From positions 25,854,001 to 25,918,000 of the forward strand of contig NC_135240.1 of NCBI RefSeq assembly GCF_947623445.1: DNA of 64,000 bases, read 5' to 3'. The notes under the pieces are model-generated. The model had not been told where the DNA came from. It ran no database searches and saw only the letters and a list, made by a program, of their open reading frames with translations. The stretch is from Clavelina lepadiformis. Its lineage: Eukaryota > Chordata > Ascidiacea > Aplousobranchia > Clavelinidae. Position 1 is the stretch's first letter; each line of letters opens with the position of its first letter. Position numbers and translations under genes: made by a program. Below are positions 52,104-64,000 of the stretch, one piece after another.

Positions 52104-55100
52104 GGCAACTGCTTTGCTGCATTCATCATTGACTCAGTCTATTCCCGCCGTGAAAGTAGCCCAGATGTTCTGCCAGTTTTGTACAAAATCATCGTGAATG
52201 GCCCATTGTGACGTAATAGTCATAGTTCGCTTAACTTTGAAGTACGTACACGACAGTTTGGTTAGCTTCAAGGCAATTTCTAAAATAAGCCTTTTTGTAC
52301 AAAAAGTATCACTTATTAATTATGCATGCATTTATGCATTGACCGCGTGATCGCTTAGCAAATGAGGAATCTGACTTACCGTTAGGTGGCGCTAACAATT
52401 TGCAGTTTATTTTAAAACGAACCCGGAAAGAATAATCATCAAAATTTTGTTAAATTACAAGGCTATCGGTTACAAACGAACTGTAAAAGCCGCTCAAAGC
52501 GATTGCTTCGATGTTCTGCGTAAGAGACAACAGCAGTTTTTGCCGAGTTTGTTTAGCTGGTTGATTAGTTATACGACTTGAATGCAAATTTTCTATCATA
52601 ATTTGACAACAACTAAAATTAGACTTCGTTTAAGAAATTAATTGTCGGAGTAATCACGAGTTTATCACTGACGCAATTTTGCCGTTAATCAAAAAGCTTC
52701 AAGAAAATTAACCCTCAGTATTGGATCGCTTCCCGTTGGTCTGATCGTTGCCACGTGACAGGATAGATAGACTTGAGTTGTTTGTTGTGACCAGAAAGCT
52801 TTAGTTGACCTTTACAATGCGAGAGGGAACCGTTAACACTTCAGACATTTTAGGTTTGAAGGCGTGAAAACTTTTTACCCTAGTCGAGTAAAAAATTGTT
52901 TTAGGCAGGCTTACAGCTTTTCTCAAAGGTGAGTGCTAACAACGACAATGAAATAAAAGCGAGCGCGAACACAGATGTCTACTTGTGCGGTACAAGTAAC
53001 TCGCCAAAACCAACAACCATCGCACGAGAAGACAAACTGTACGTTCAGTGATAATGCCTGCACAGGTACATTACAACTCGAGATTTGATTTATCACCCGT
53101 TTTTGCTCGTGCTTTCAAAGTAAATACCGCATATTTTGAAATATCGCAGCATGCGGATCGAGACGTTTCAAAAAACAAGAATTCTTTTTTTTTCGACCGG
53201 TTATAGTTTCACGCTCGAGTGGAATTCAAAAGAAAAGTGGGGCCACGAATTTTTTCAATTTTACATTTGTTGTTTTATCTTCACCAGCGATAGTTTTTCT
53301 GTCGATTAACTGAAAGCATTCCAATCGCGTTAGTTTAACCTACTACCAGCGTTCACTCGATGTGTTGTCAAAAAATTTTGCAACGTGTGGAATAATTGCA
53401 ACCCCCATCCTCGAGTTGTGGTAATTTTTTAACTTGGAATTTTATCCACAAATCAGTTTTATCGTACTATTACACATAACATTTTGTCCTGTCAGTTTAA
53501 CGGTATAAGGGTGAGTTTTGCGCAAACCTTACAAAATAAATCCCTCCTAAAGTACAACAATGGCCCTTTTACTTAGCTCTGTTTATAAAAGCCTTTTAAC
53601 ACACGATACCAACACATTTAACTTTTTCGTCACAATTCTAAGCGAACAAACAATGCAGCAAAAAAAGGCAATATGATGAATTATGAAAGCCACCACAACG
53701 CTATTCAGCCATCTCGCATCAGTTGTCCAAGTCATGATTTTTCTTCCGTTTGACGACGACCCAGTAAATCACGTGATGTGTTTGTGAAAGCGCGGCTGGT
53801 GTTAGACGAAGATAATACCAAAATCAACATAAGGGCTGTAAAGGAAGTTTTCAAAATCTATATTTAAGACAAATTACTTTAACTCGTGACTCTGCTCTGA
53901 AAAGGGTAAAAACGTTTCTTGCAGTTAGGGACAAGTTGAAACCAACATGTTCCAAACTGCATTCATGAGTGCTGTGTGTTTTTAATTTGGGAAATTGTCT
54001 GAAGCTCGTTCGTGAAGCTCATTTCACAAAACATCTATTGAACACTGTGCGACTGTAAAATGCGCATCACGGGCGTATTTTTCTACAGATTACCGAAATC
54101 AGAACAATAAGATATTTTGTATGCATTTGGGCTGACTACCCAGTTCCCACGAGGCCACCATATACGTTCTAGGTCTTCCTTTTTTCCTCAAGCAGGATTA
54201 AGAAAGAAATAGCCGTAGTTTGTCGTACGGTTATAACCGGTTGACTCACAAAAACCGCAAAAGGTTATTTTAACGATTTTCAGTTTGGACAAATGTCGAG
54301 TTTCCAGGCAACGCTCTGTCACATTTGCACAGGCTTGTGTGGTGTTGCTATGTTATGGCTGCTATCCCGCCTCTCGCTACCAAATAAATCAATATTTATG
54401 CAAAAGTAGAATAAGGATATCTTGTATCTCGGCCTTATCATTTATTTATTACCGGAGAAACGCTTCAATCGACGTCACGCGTTGCGTTTGTACCTAAAAC
54501 TGAATAAAATGATTGCGTCATGATCTTAGAATATTGTAGTGAGTGCATAAAAATTGTGACGCGCAAACTTATGAGCGACGTCAAAACGTAAAAAACAACT
54601 TTCCACCAATGAGATGTTGCTTCGATTGTTCACATCATAATAGAATAAACACAGTCTGTCTGCTCTGGTTTGGCCCAAGACATCCTCCTTCAAATAAGGT
54701 GGCGCGGGGTTGAATTAAACTTAAAGCAAACGAGGCCAGCTTCTGCAGAACAAGCGGGGAAGCGATTGGAACGTCTCGACAAAAATCGTAGCCAGCGGTC
54801 TTAGAAAACATTCCGTTTAAATTGCTCCCGAATACAATGAAGAGAAAACGAGAAAACGCCGGTGACCTCTCTCCAAACGTCCCACTCTCTCTTCTGACAA
54901 ATCAAAAAGAGAATTAAAATTGACAAGCCAGTTGCGGCGAATGACTGACAGACTTGTCTTATTGTTCGCTTCGGAAAAGATCGTCCTGTTGTAGGCTTTC
55001 AATACAGCGCTGTTACTCAATGTAACACCTAATACGACACAGCCTTTTATGTACTCTTATCGTTTAGTCTCGGTGACTGACGATTGGGCGCTGGCTTGAA

Positions 55101-57388
55101 TGAAGCCTGATCTTCTGGTGGATATTTTTTAGTGCTTCAAAATGTATGCGATAATGTTGTGCAACATGTAACAGAGTGGCAACCTCAGTGTTTGCATGAC
55201 CAAAAAACAGGTCATGTATACACTTAAAATAACTCTGGAGTCACTTTAGCACGACCGAACTCAGTGGTCACGCTGGTACGGCTGACCAACATATTTACAA
55301 CTCACTTAAAACGAAAGTGAGAATACACAACAAAAAAAGATTTAGGAAAATTTTCCTAATGCGAAGGAACAAAACATAATCATATTAAATCCAAGCCACG
55401 TGACTTAATCGTTCCCTTTTTCACGGTGTCGTGATTTCAGCGTCTGGTGTAATTAGCCATGACAATATCAATCTCTTGCGATGTGTAGGCGAGCTTCGAT
55501 CAATGATAAGTGTCGCGTGCTGGAAAGTATTTGTTTCATTCTTACATACGTGTTTATTCAAAGGCTGCAGAATGGAGCGTGAATACACAGCACGCATATT
55601 TAGCTTTTGTGCTGTTCCCAGCAACAGAATATAACGGAGATGAGTGTTAACCTTTGTTTGCCATCAGCTGTAATTGAAAGGTATCCAACATACCCGTATT
55701 TTAAAATAATTAGTTACTGTGGTAGCAATTTTCGTAACAAGACAAGGAAAATCTTATGGTGCGTTGCAGTTAAACAGAAAAAAGTGAGTCTATTTTAAAT
55801 TAACCTTTGTTAATATCCAAGATTTGGTATCACGGCTTTTATTAAGTGTTACTTGTATACGCCGTTAATAAAAGGCTCGTAAGTCATCAAAAGCTCATTC
55901 GTAGCGAAGTTTACTATCTTGTTGACTGGGCCATAGTGTTCGATGGTAACTTATATTTAAATAAGTTTGCTCTTAACTGTCTGTTTGAACAAACTTGGTT
56001 ACATTTTAATCTGCTGTTATATGCCGAGGGTTGCCAAACTGTAAAAGGCCAGCTTAGGCTAGCGTTCGATTTATGCCGCATTTTATGCTAACTACTTACA
56101 GTAGCTAATTGGCGACTGTGATATATCGTCGCTTTGGCTCGTGGCTGTATTGTCACTTGGCTACGGTATCTATTACGTTTTTAAACAATAAATCACACTG
56201 TTCGTTTGTCGTTGAGCTTTTGTAAAAATCTGGAAGTTACCAAACGCAGTTTGGGTCGTGTTAAGCTGTGTTTGAGTTAGTTTGTCCTTACAAGTGGTAT
56301 TGCCTTTGCTTGACCGGCTACTATGAATCATTATGAGGTCACAATTACTTTTGTTACGTTGAATCCGGCGTTGGCGCAAACGTGGACTCTCTGAGACAGT
56401 GATTCAATGTCTTGACCTGAAAGGTGCGATTGGGTTTGATGATATCATTTTGGAACGACTGAGAGTGTTTTGAAGAAGGCGCTTTGTTTTGTAACTAATA
56501 ATCCTTTTCTTCATTAACATAATTTTAACCCAGTCACCGGGTCACGCCGGTCTAACCTGATTTATTGTGGGATGCTTTTCTTGCGTTGTACGCGTGCGCG
56601 GTGCGACCCGTTAATTTACTGAGCGGCGATTCAGTTTTCGATTTGGCGGACTTAATTTGCAGTTATTTATTACTTAGTTTGTGGCGCAAAAAGCAAAAAC
56701 CAAGTTTTGATAACAGCATCTCTATGATTTATGTGTGTTACACTGTACAACGAATGTAAATATAACAACAACCGTAAATTTATCGAAATCAAAACGGGTT
56801 TTCCCCGAAGTGGAAAGCGTTTTGTCAAGAATGTTTATGTCGGTCAGCATTGCCATAATTAGACATGCAGCATGTTTTAAATATTGCAATAAATTTGATG
56901 GTTTTTTCTTGTGACATTTCTTAACCTTGTGACACCTTTTTTGTATAGCTTTTGGTATCGGTTAACCTGTTAATTGTCATTCACTTATAAACGTTTAGCG
57001 CTAGTAATTAGTAACTGACCATCATACGCTTCAGAAGTGGGCGGTTGCAAAATGTCAGTTGAAACTCATACAGCGTCAGGAAATATTTCTCTGCGAAATC
57101 TGCTGCGCTCTTTCTATGCAGCGGCGAATTTAAACGACAAGTAATTGTGGCTTACCCGCCGTAACGAGGGATTGTATAGTAACAGGAAATTGTGAAGGCA
57201 ACCGGGTTATTATTGAGTTACCGACTAAGCAAAGCCGACGTGTACATCAGTCAATTAGAAGGTATGGGTGACTTGAGTTTTGTATCGATCAGTTGTAAGG
57301 TTCGGTCTACGCCTCACAGATATCTCGTCGACGCAGAAAGACGGCTCTTTGGGTTTTTTAAAGGGTTTGCGGCCTTGTTTGCACATCG

Positions 57389-57396
57389 TGACGTCA
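57389..57396. promoter_or_regulatory. CRE-type palindrome TGACGTCA
   Basis: Perfect 8-bp site, extended to GTGACGTCAC (10 bp). Confidence 0.4.
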
Positions 57397-57669
57397 CACC
57401 CAGCAAGACTGCTGGCGTTTCGGGTAGTTTAAAAAAATAACGACAAGTCGCTTATTAAATGGCATGAACATACAGTGCAGTAAAATCTAGAAAAAACAAG
57501 CTGTGTCGCCAAACATGTGGTATTTTAAATTATTTTGTTTTGCTTAGTGTGTTTGTTTAAGCACAAAGAAGCTTGACTCTGACCAGCTTTTATGCGATGT
57601 GCTTATAGTTAATATGAGCAAATGGCTTAAATATATCTTCCCGTTTCAATTGGTTGGGTATTCCTATGA

Positions 57670-57677
57670 TGACGTCA
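57670..57677. promoter_or_regulatory. CRE-type palindrome TGACGTCA
   Basis: 281 bp from the previous site. Confidence 0.4.
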
Positions 57678-60600
57678 ATTTTAATGTTTTGTGAAGTATC
57701 AATGTAGAGTTATATTAACAAGAATATTTCATTGCTGGTTATGTAATAAAAATATATATATATTTATCTAAGAAATGGTTTTGTTAATGCTGGTACAAGT
57801 CCAGCTACCACATTACGTGGTCCTTAAGTTTTGATAAAAAAATAGCTGTGTGTAGAGCGTCAGTCGCACTTGGTTGCCTTTCAGTTGTGTTTTCATTCGC
57901 TTTTGCCAAAGCTGTTTATAATAAAAGCTGCTATTCTTGGTTCTACACATGTAGTGTGGGATTAAAGTAAAAAACAGTGTGTTTATTGATAGAAGAGTTG
58001 CATCGCAGCGTTAATAGCAAACACAGGAAGTCAACCTCGTAACCTGCGTCCTGCTTGGCTCTCAGCCAGATTTCACGCTATGTAGCGAACAATGTCACCT
58101 TGCTATCGCGATTATGAACGAATAAACGATGTGGCTGTTAAAATGGAATTGATTTTCGCAAACTTTCCATTTTTTTCTAAACGCTCCCACCTGCGTTCAT
58201 ACACAACTAAAGGTCGTTTTGCAAAACTAATTCCAACTGGTTTGCAAATATTCGGTGTTTTTTGACCTGATTGCTTACACAATGTACACCTTTTGCACCT
58301 GTGCATACAAATGTCCTTTATTCTCACTCGGTTTGAGCAAAGGAATTCCAATTTTGACTCAAACAATGTGCGAATAGGTCTATCACTTTCTGAGCTGCTG
58401 GCATTGGCAGCCGTCTAATTGTGCTTTATGATGTCACAAGAAAGTTTCTCTCATTTGTTTTAAGTGCCCATGCGCACTTCCTAACGCCATACGGCGATTA
58501 AATTTGACCTTCTGTGGCTCACCTGCGTTCCCTGTGTGTGGCAAAGCGACCAAGCGAAACCGACCCATGGCGTTGGCATGTGCCAAGCTTACAGCTGCGC
58601 CGTGTTTGAAAGGAGATCATCGTTTTTGTTTGTACCGAGGGTTGACAAATAGAAGTGCGGTCGCAAAAGCAGTTTAAAACTTAATCAGCTTAATTACAAT
58701 ACAAACTTTTCATAAGCCATCTCTGCACTACAATTGTTTGCCCTATTTTTGCCAACGATCCTTTCTAATTATGATTGACCCCAATGTGCATCACAGACCC
58801 CATTGTTTGGTCACTTTAGGGTTTACAGTATTTTTACCAGTGTAGCGTTGTTTCAGTTAGTCTGCCATCTTATTGCTAAATGCTAGATGAAGTTGCATAG
58901 AAATGTCGATATGAAAGCTAAGAAGACGGGGGAGAATTAACTAAAATCCGCTCGCACATAACGGACAAGCTCTATGAAAAGAAAAAACATAGAAAATGTC
59001 GAATTTCTTTAATTTTGCATTTTGGGTGATTCTGAAACGTTTGGATTACGATTCTCGTGACTGTTGTATTATTTTTATGAGTCGTGCAAAAACGTAATTG
59101 CTAACCCATGATGTTTAGATATACTATAGCTACCACCAGGCATGATAATGATCAAATATAAGGCACAACTGGTGAAAAATAGAACTTTATTTTTTGCCAT
59201 GGTGTATAGTATACAAGGCACATGCCATAACTGGACCTTCGTTAACGAAAGCGAACTTCAGCAAAAGCAAAGCTCAGAATTATTGAACGTGCAATCGCTA
59301 TTTCATATCAAGTCTTTGCATGATTTTATCCATTAATCAGATAAAAGGTGTCATTACGTTGTGTTAATTGTGATTGTTAGACTTTCCACATTACATGCCG
59401 ACTGGCTGTATCAGCGACGCATACATACTTCCGAGCAAAGCATGCCGGGTTAGTCGCAATTAGTACCCATTTTGCGCCTTTACAATTTGAATAGTCGCCC
59501 GTCGAATCAACGTGCTAATTTCTGTCACGTTTCAGCAATCCGATTAAGTTTCGTGCACGTTTATGATATCACTTGCTTGTCATAAACGTCACACTAGGTA
59601 GAAAACGGAAGGCTCAAGGCCCTTGTCACTGCAGGCCCATTGCTTGTGTATTGCTGTATTACTTGCATGTTGCCTTCTTTCCCGGCTACCAGGCTTAAGG
59701 GGCTACGGCATCCCATTGTTTTGGCAGTTTTTGTTTACGTTGGTGTAATGTATTTGTAAGTTTTTGTTTAACTAGTTGGTGCTGGTAGCATTTGTGGGAA
59801 ATTAAGGCAAAGCTGTGAAACTTAAGTCAAGCGATACAGAGGATGTGTTTCGTACGTAATCACTACAAAACTGACGTTAAAAATAGTACTCTATGACCGT
59901 ATAGGGCAGAAGACTAAAGCGATTTCATCGCGCTGTTGCGACGAGAGGTTTCGTTTTAACTCGCAGGCATCGAAGCTCGTGTATATCAACCGGCAATAAA
60001 AAGATGGTTAAAGAACGCTCAACGGAACACCGTTAACTTTCTAATGAACTTAGATGAGGTTGTATACTAAGACTGGCATGGTTGTCGAAAGACGTTTTTA
60101 AGTAAGAATGAGTTTGGCTTGCAGTGCCCCTAGTTGTGTAAATTAGTGTGCATTACGCCACTAAGCATTTTGGCTACGTTAAAGGCACGTAGGCTATTTA
60201 TAGTGAACAACATTGTTTTTGTTTTGTTTACAATCTGTCGTTAACGCGCCGTATTTCACGTATTAATGGTTTTGCCTTCTCCATTTCAACAACCCTCGAA
60301 GGGTCGTCGTTTTTCTTCGCCTATCGCGTCTGGACTGCCGCTTTCGTTTATTTAGATTCTATTGTGACGACACACTTCTGTACACTTTATCACAAAAGAA
60401 AACGGTGTACAAACAAATTGGGCACGTTTAGTAACTGCCCCACGGGCAACTAACTACGTCGTATATCTCCTAGTACGCGTGTATCTTGTAACTTAATTCA
60501 GTTGAAAAGTGGTCAGGCTATTTGCTGTGCTGTTCGTTACATATTGATATAGACTAATCAATGTTGCTGTGCTTTCCACAAGTAAAAACTAGGTTGCCGT

Positions 60601-63466
60601 GTTCTTTGAACGGATAAAAACTGATTATAAAACAGTGTGGTGTCAGGAAAAGAAAGATAGATAAGGGCTTACAACCGTTGTGCAAGCAAATATTTAATAC
60701 CTGTGACCTTCTGAAAATGACAAGCTGACATGTCTACATACCTTAGTGGTAGTGTCACAGATACTGGCGCAGGAAAAAACACGTACTGTATTATTGTTAA
60801 AAGACATTACTAAAAATTTATGAAGAAGATTCTTGAGAAAGCACAAGACGTTGTAATTGAAAAGGTAACTAAAAATTTGAGCAACATTAGTAATGTACAG
60901 CAGCTGTAGTACTGTTTGGTAACATATAGACCACAAAGGTGTACGCCACCTTTTGTGCGCTGGTGTAATCAATGTTATTGTTTTCTTTTGACCGTGGTCG
61001 TTTTATCATTGTGACGTAGTAAGAAGTTTGAGCTGACGCGTGACCCCATCACTTGATTTGTGGAGGTGTTACGTCAGCAAGCACGTGTGCATTTGTACAC
61101 AAAAGCTTATTCTAGCACGAGCCAACTAAATTTGGCGAAACAGAATGTTGTGCGTTGAATGGAATGGACATTTCAATTGACGTTTCAGACTGCCAGGTCA
61201 TGGTTGGCGGTGTATTTTAAGTGTAACCATTGATGCTGGTGAGGTGTGATATAGCGCCAAGCAGGATGCTTTCGAACATGTTATACAAGATCGATAACTT
61301 TCGGATGTTGAGCGTTTTCTTTGGCAAAATCGTTAGGAGAAGTGGCTAAACGGCCAAAATAACCCATGTGGAAATAAGCTTTACCATCAATAAATTACAT
61401 GTCATATTTGAGTCAGCAAGTATCTACCAGGTGTAAGAAATAGCTCGCTGTCTTGTTCTCTTCTGATGAGAGATTATCAGATTAAGCGTCTTGAGGATAG
61501 CTGGTCGTTTAGCATCGACAGAACACGTCAATCAAAACGGCAGATGTGGAACGTTAGAAAATTAGCTACGCCTATAACACAATTAGTCCTATCGCGAAAG
61601 CTTTCAATTGTTTGATAGTGTTAGCAGGTAGAGCTTGTATGAACGTTTAGCCTGTGTTCCTGAACCGTGTTGTAAGATAGACGGCGTCCTTACACCCTCC
61701 ATAAGTTCTCTAAGCAGTTTAGTCGATTGAATTGCTGGCAGCAAGCTAATTATAAACAATGCGACCTCCTACCGCGACTCGTGCCCTAACTTGCATACGA
61801 TCTACACAAAGGCACATTTCGGCATCCGGTCTAACTGAGAACGGGCCATTAAGAGCAGTTACACGAATTGTATTATCAAACTAGTAAGAAACGACATGCA
61901 GTCATTAAGAGAAATGGTCTCGATGAATTCGGTCACGTTTTGTTTAAACTTTGAAGAGAAAGGAAGACTAGGGCTCAGGCAATCTTAGTTAGGACACTTA
62001 TAATGCCATATGCTATGTGAAGTGTTGTTTGCGACAATTGCGTTTGGGGTTGTATTGTGCAAGGATTGCTGGAATTCAAGTCAGGTGTTTTTGTTGTAGT
62101 CCATTTCTGCCTAGAGTTTATTGCAAACCTTGCGTTGGTTCTGTACTGATTTTGTGTTTATGATTTTATTTTATGAAGAAGTGCTTTTTTGCGTCGTCAG
62201 TTTTTCAGGATTGAAGCCGCACGTTAATCCGCTTAAGCTGGAAGTTCAGTTAGTGAAAGTGATCGTGTTTGATGTAGGACTTTCTCAACCTGATTTCATG
62301 TTCTCTTTCTCCAAGCGTGATTTGCTAAAAGAGTCGACATACTTTTGTCTACAGAAGCAGTTTGCGTCTCAGTGCTATACGTTCACTTAAATTCTTCCCA
62401 CTACGATCACTTACGTCATAATGGTTGCCCGCCTTGCGGATTGTCGCGTTCATAAAAGCAAACTAACCAGATGGCTATTCTCCTTTTATAGGTAGCTTTC
62501 AAGCTGTTATGAATGTAGGGCATTATTGGCCCGTTTCGATAGTGCATACCATATAGTTAAGCATGAGACTCACTGACTGAGCGATAAGAAATAAGAATAG
62601 ACACAGTTGTAGCTCAATCCGTCATGGTTGTTACGGCACTACATTGATGCTTTGAAACGCCTGTAGTGGTGAATGCATCATTATTGTTGCCTATTTATAA
62701 CTTGTGTGAGAGCGTTTATGCTGTACTCTTGAAAAGGTAATGGCATTTGGTGGAAACCGGACACTTTCTCTCTCTCTGCTGTAACGTCACAGTACTCATT
62801 GTGGGTTGTATCCGTTGTTGGACTTGATCCAAGTAATCGCGCTCCCCACACCAAATGCTTCTTCTCTTTTCAAATAAACTTTCCTTCGAACTTCTGTCAA
62901 GTCACTTGTATATTTCCGTTTTGCTATTTTGACATCAAGCCTTGCTTTCCCATTGGTACATGACGGACTCTAGAAAAGTTATTTTATCGAAGCCATAAAT
63001 GCTGGATTTTCGCTTTGCTAACTTGCTATGCCGGAGGGCGGGCATTTTGCGAAAAATCAATTTACCTTGTACAAAAGTAAAATTTTTAATTTTTTTCAGT
63101 AATCAAAAGCTGTGAAATGCCGGTAAAACTTGAGTTTCTGTTAGCATGTCAGGCGACAAACGCGGCAAATGGTCAACAATGTATTCGTCAGCGATTTGAT
63201 GGCACTATTTGAGTTGAGCGTTAGTGTTGTCAGAAAGGCAACCATTTCATTGACAGTTGGCTATAGCTGGAGTTGCTGAGCGGCAAATCTTGCCAATTTA
63301 AAGGGCGAACCTTCTAGAAACGTCTGCGCTCTGACCCTGAATATTTAATGGGATCGACAATAATTCCACATCGGCTTGAAATATGCGGAGGCGACTTAAT
63401 ATTTGTGTTTCGTTTAACAGATTGCGACTCACGTCCCGACGAACGCACTTGGTTAGTCGCTTATTA

Positions 63467-63474
63467 TGACGTCA
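63467..63474. promoter_or_regulatory. CRE-type palindrome TGACGTCA
   Basis: Extended to ATGACGTCAT (10 bp). Confidence 0.4.
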
Positions 63475-64000
63475 TACGGTAATGTCGCGCGAACCAGAGT
63501 GTGCCGCAGGTCTCCCAACGGGAGATGGCAATAATATATTTACGATGACAATATGTCCGTCTTGGCGAGCGACATTTGAAGAGCCATGGCGGTGTGTGAT
63601 TCACCGAGATGTCGTTTACGGTAAAACTGGAACCGTTTTCGGTGTTGGACAAATCTCCTTCTGCGCTATTGTTTGCCGACGTAGTATTCACGTGCAATAT
63701 ATTGTTTGCTTATTCATACAGGGAATATGACATTCGCTTTAAGCGGTAAATCATTAAAATCGCCAGGGCATCCCACCTCTATTATTCCAATGTTTGCTTT
63801 TGTTGAAATTTACACCGCTTGGGTCGCCTGAAGCCGGCCTAACTGCTAAGATACCACCCTAGCACAGTAAATCAATATTTAGTTTCAATTCCCAGTGAAG
63901 CCGCCGTCGTATGTGAGACAAAGAAACTAAGTTTTAACATCACTTCAACTGTTAAATGCAAAATATTTATCACCGCTTCCTTTGAGCTCGATGCGATTGG

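Larger units (their letters stand above)
52104..64000. other. ~12 kb without recognisable gene
   Basis: Only scattered open frames below about 95 codons occur, on both strands, with no family motif and no chains of frames with matching splice signals. No tRNA, satellite or array sequence is present. Three perfect TGACGTCA sites lie here. It could be regulatory DNA or a long intron or UTR of a gene outside the window. Confidence 0.45.

Noticed and set aside
57192-57440. 82-codon open frame as a gene
   Set aside because: No recognisable domain, no splice partners and no supporting context. Length is within chance.
63464-63730. Overlapping 77- and 82-codon open frames on opposite strands
   Set aside because: Mutual overlap and lack of motifs make at least one, probably both, chance frames.

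Overview
The window is eukaryotic and looks like an invertebrate deuterostome, most probably an ascidian tunicate. Both protein genes are split by short GT-AG introns (about 0.1-0.9 kb), are animal-specific (SLCO/OATP transporter, SPARC) and sit close together in AT-rich DNA. The tunicate call is inference; the bilaterian call is secure.

Layout. 1-6,872: left arm of a tRNA and satellite array. 6,873-12,672: an SLCO (organic anion transporting polypeptide) gene of 11 coding exons with consistent splice phases but two in-frame TAA codons. 12,673-13,917: no gene seen. 13,918-45,794: the main array. 45,795-52,103: an intact SPARC (osteonectin) gene, nine coding exons, 373 residues. 52,104-64,000: about 12 kb with no supportable gene.

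The array holds about 100 tRNA-like loci, all on the + strand: 57 serine tRNAs (anticodons AGA, TGA and CGA on one nearly constant body, mostly in 158-bp tandem units), 12 intron-bearing leucine(CAA) tRNAs, 12 arginine(TCT) tRNAs, 16 copies of a 148-nt chimera (5' two thirds of tRNA-Leu fused to the 3' part of tRNA-Ser), and 5 truncated arginine tRNAs abutting satellite DNA. The usual order is serine units, (TCTAG)n, Leu, Arg, Leu/Ser chimera, serine, a roughly 1-kb repeat with TATA-plus-B-box tRNA-like modules, then a 28-bp GC-rich satellite. The satellite expands to about 76 and 78 apparently perfect copies at 28.7-30.8 kb and 36.7-38.9 kb. (TCTAG)n expands to about 60 copies at 34.2-34.5 kb.

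The first 6.8 kb recurs almost unchanged at 15.9-23.5 kb, so the SLCO gene lies between direct repeats. The array appears to evolve by unequal exchange. Many tRNA copies carry shared damage, while a subset of serine copies (AGA and TGA) and one arginine copy fold without a mismatch. The most unusual signals are the repeated Leu/Ser chimera, an octamer ATTTGCAT at a fixed position before 55 of 57 serine genes, and the TATA-plus-B-box modules, which may be unrecognised Pol III units.
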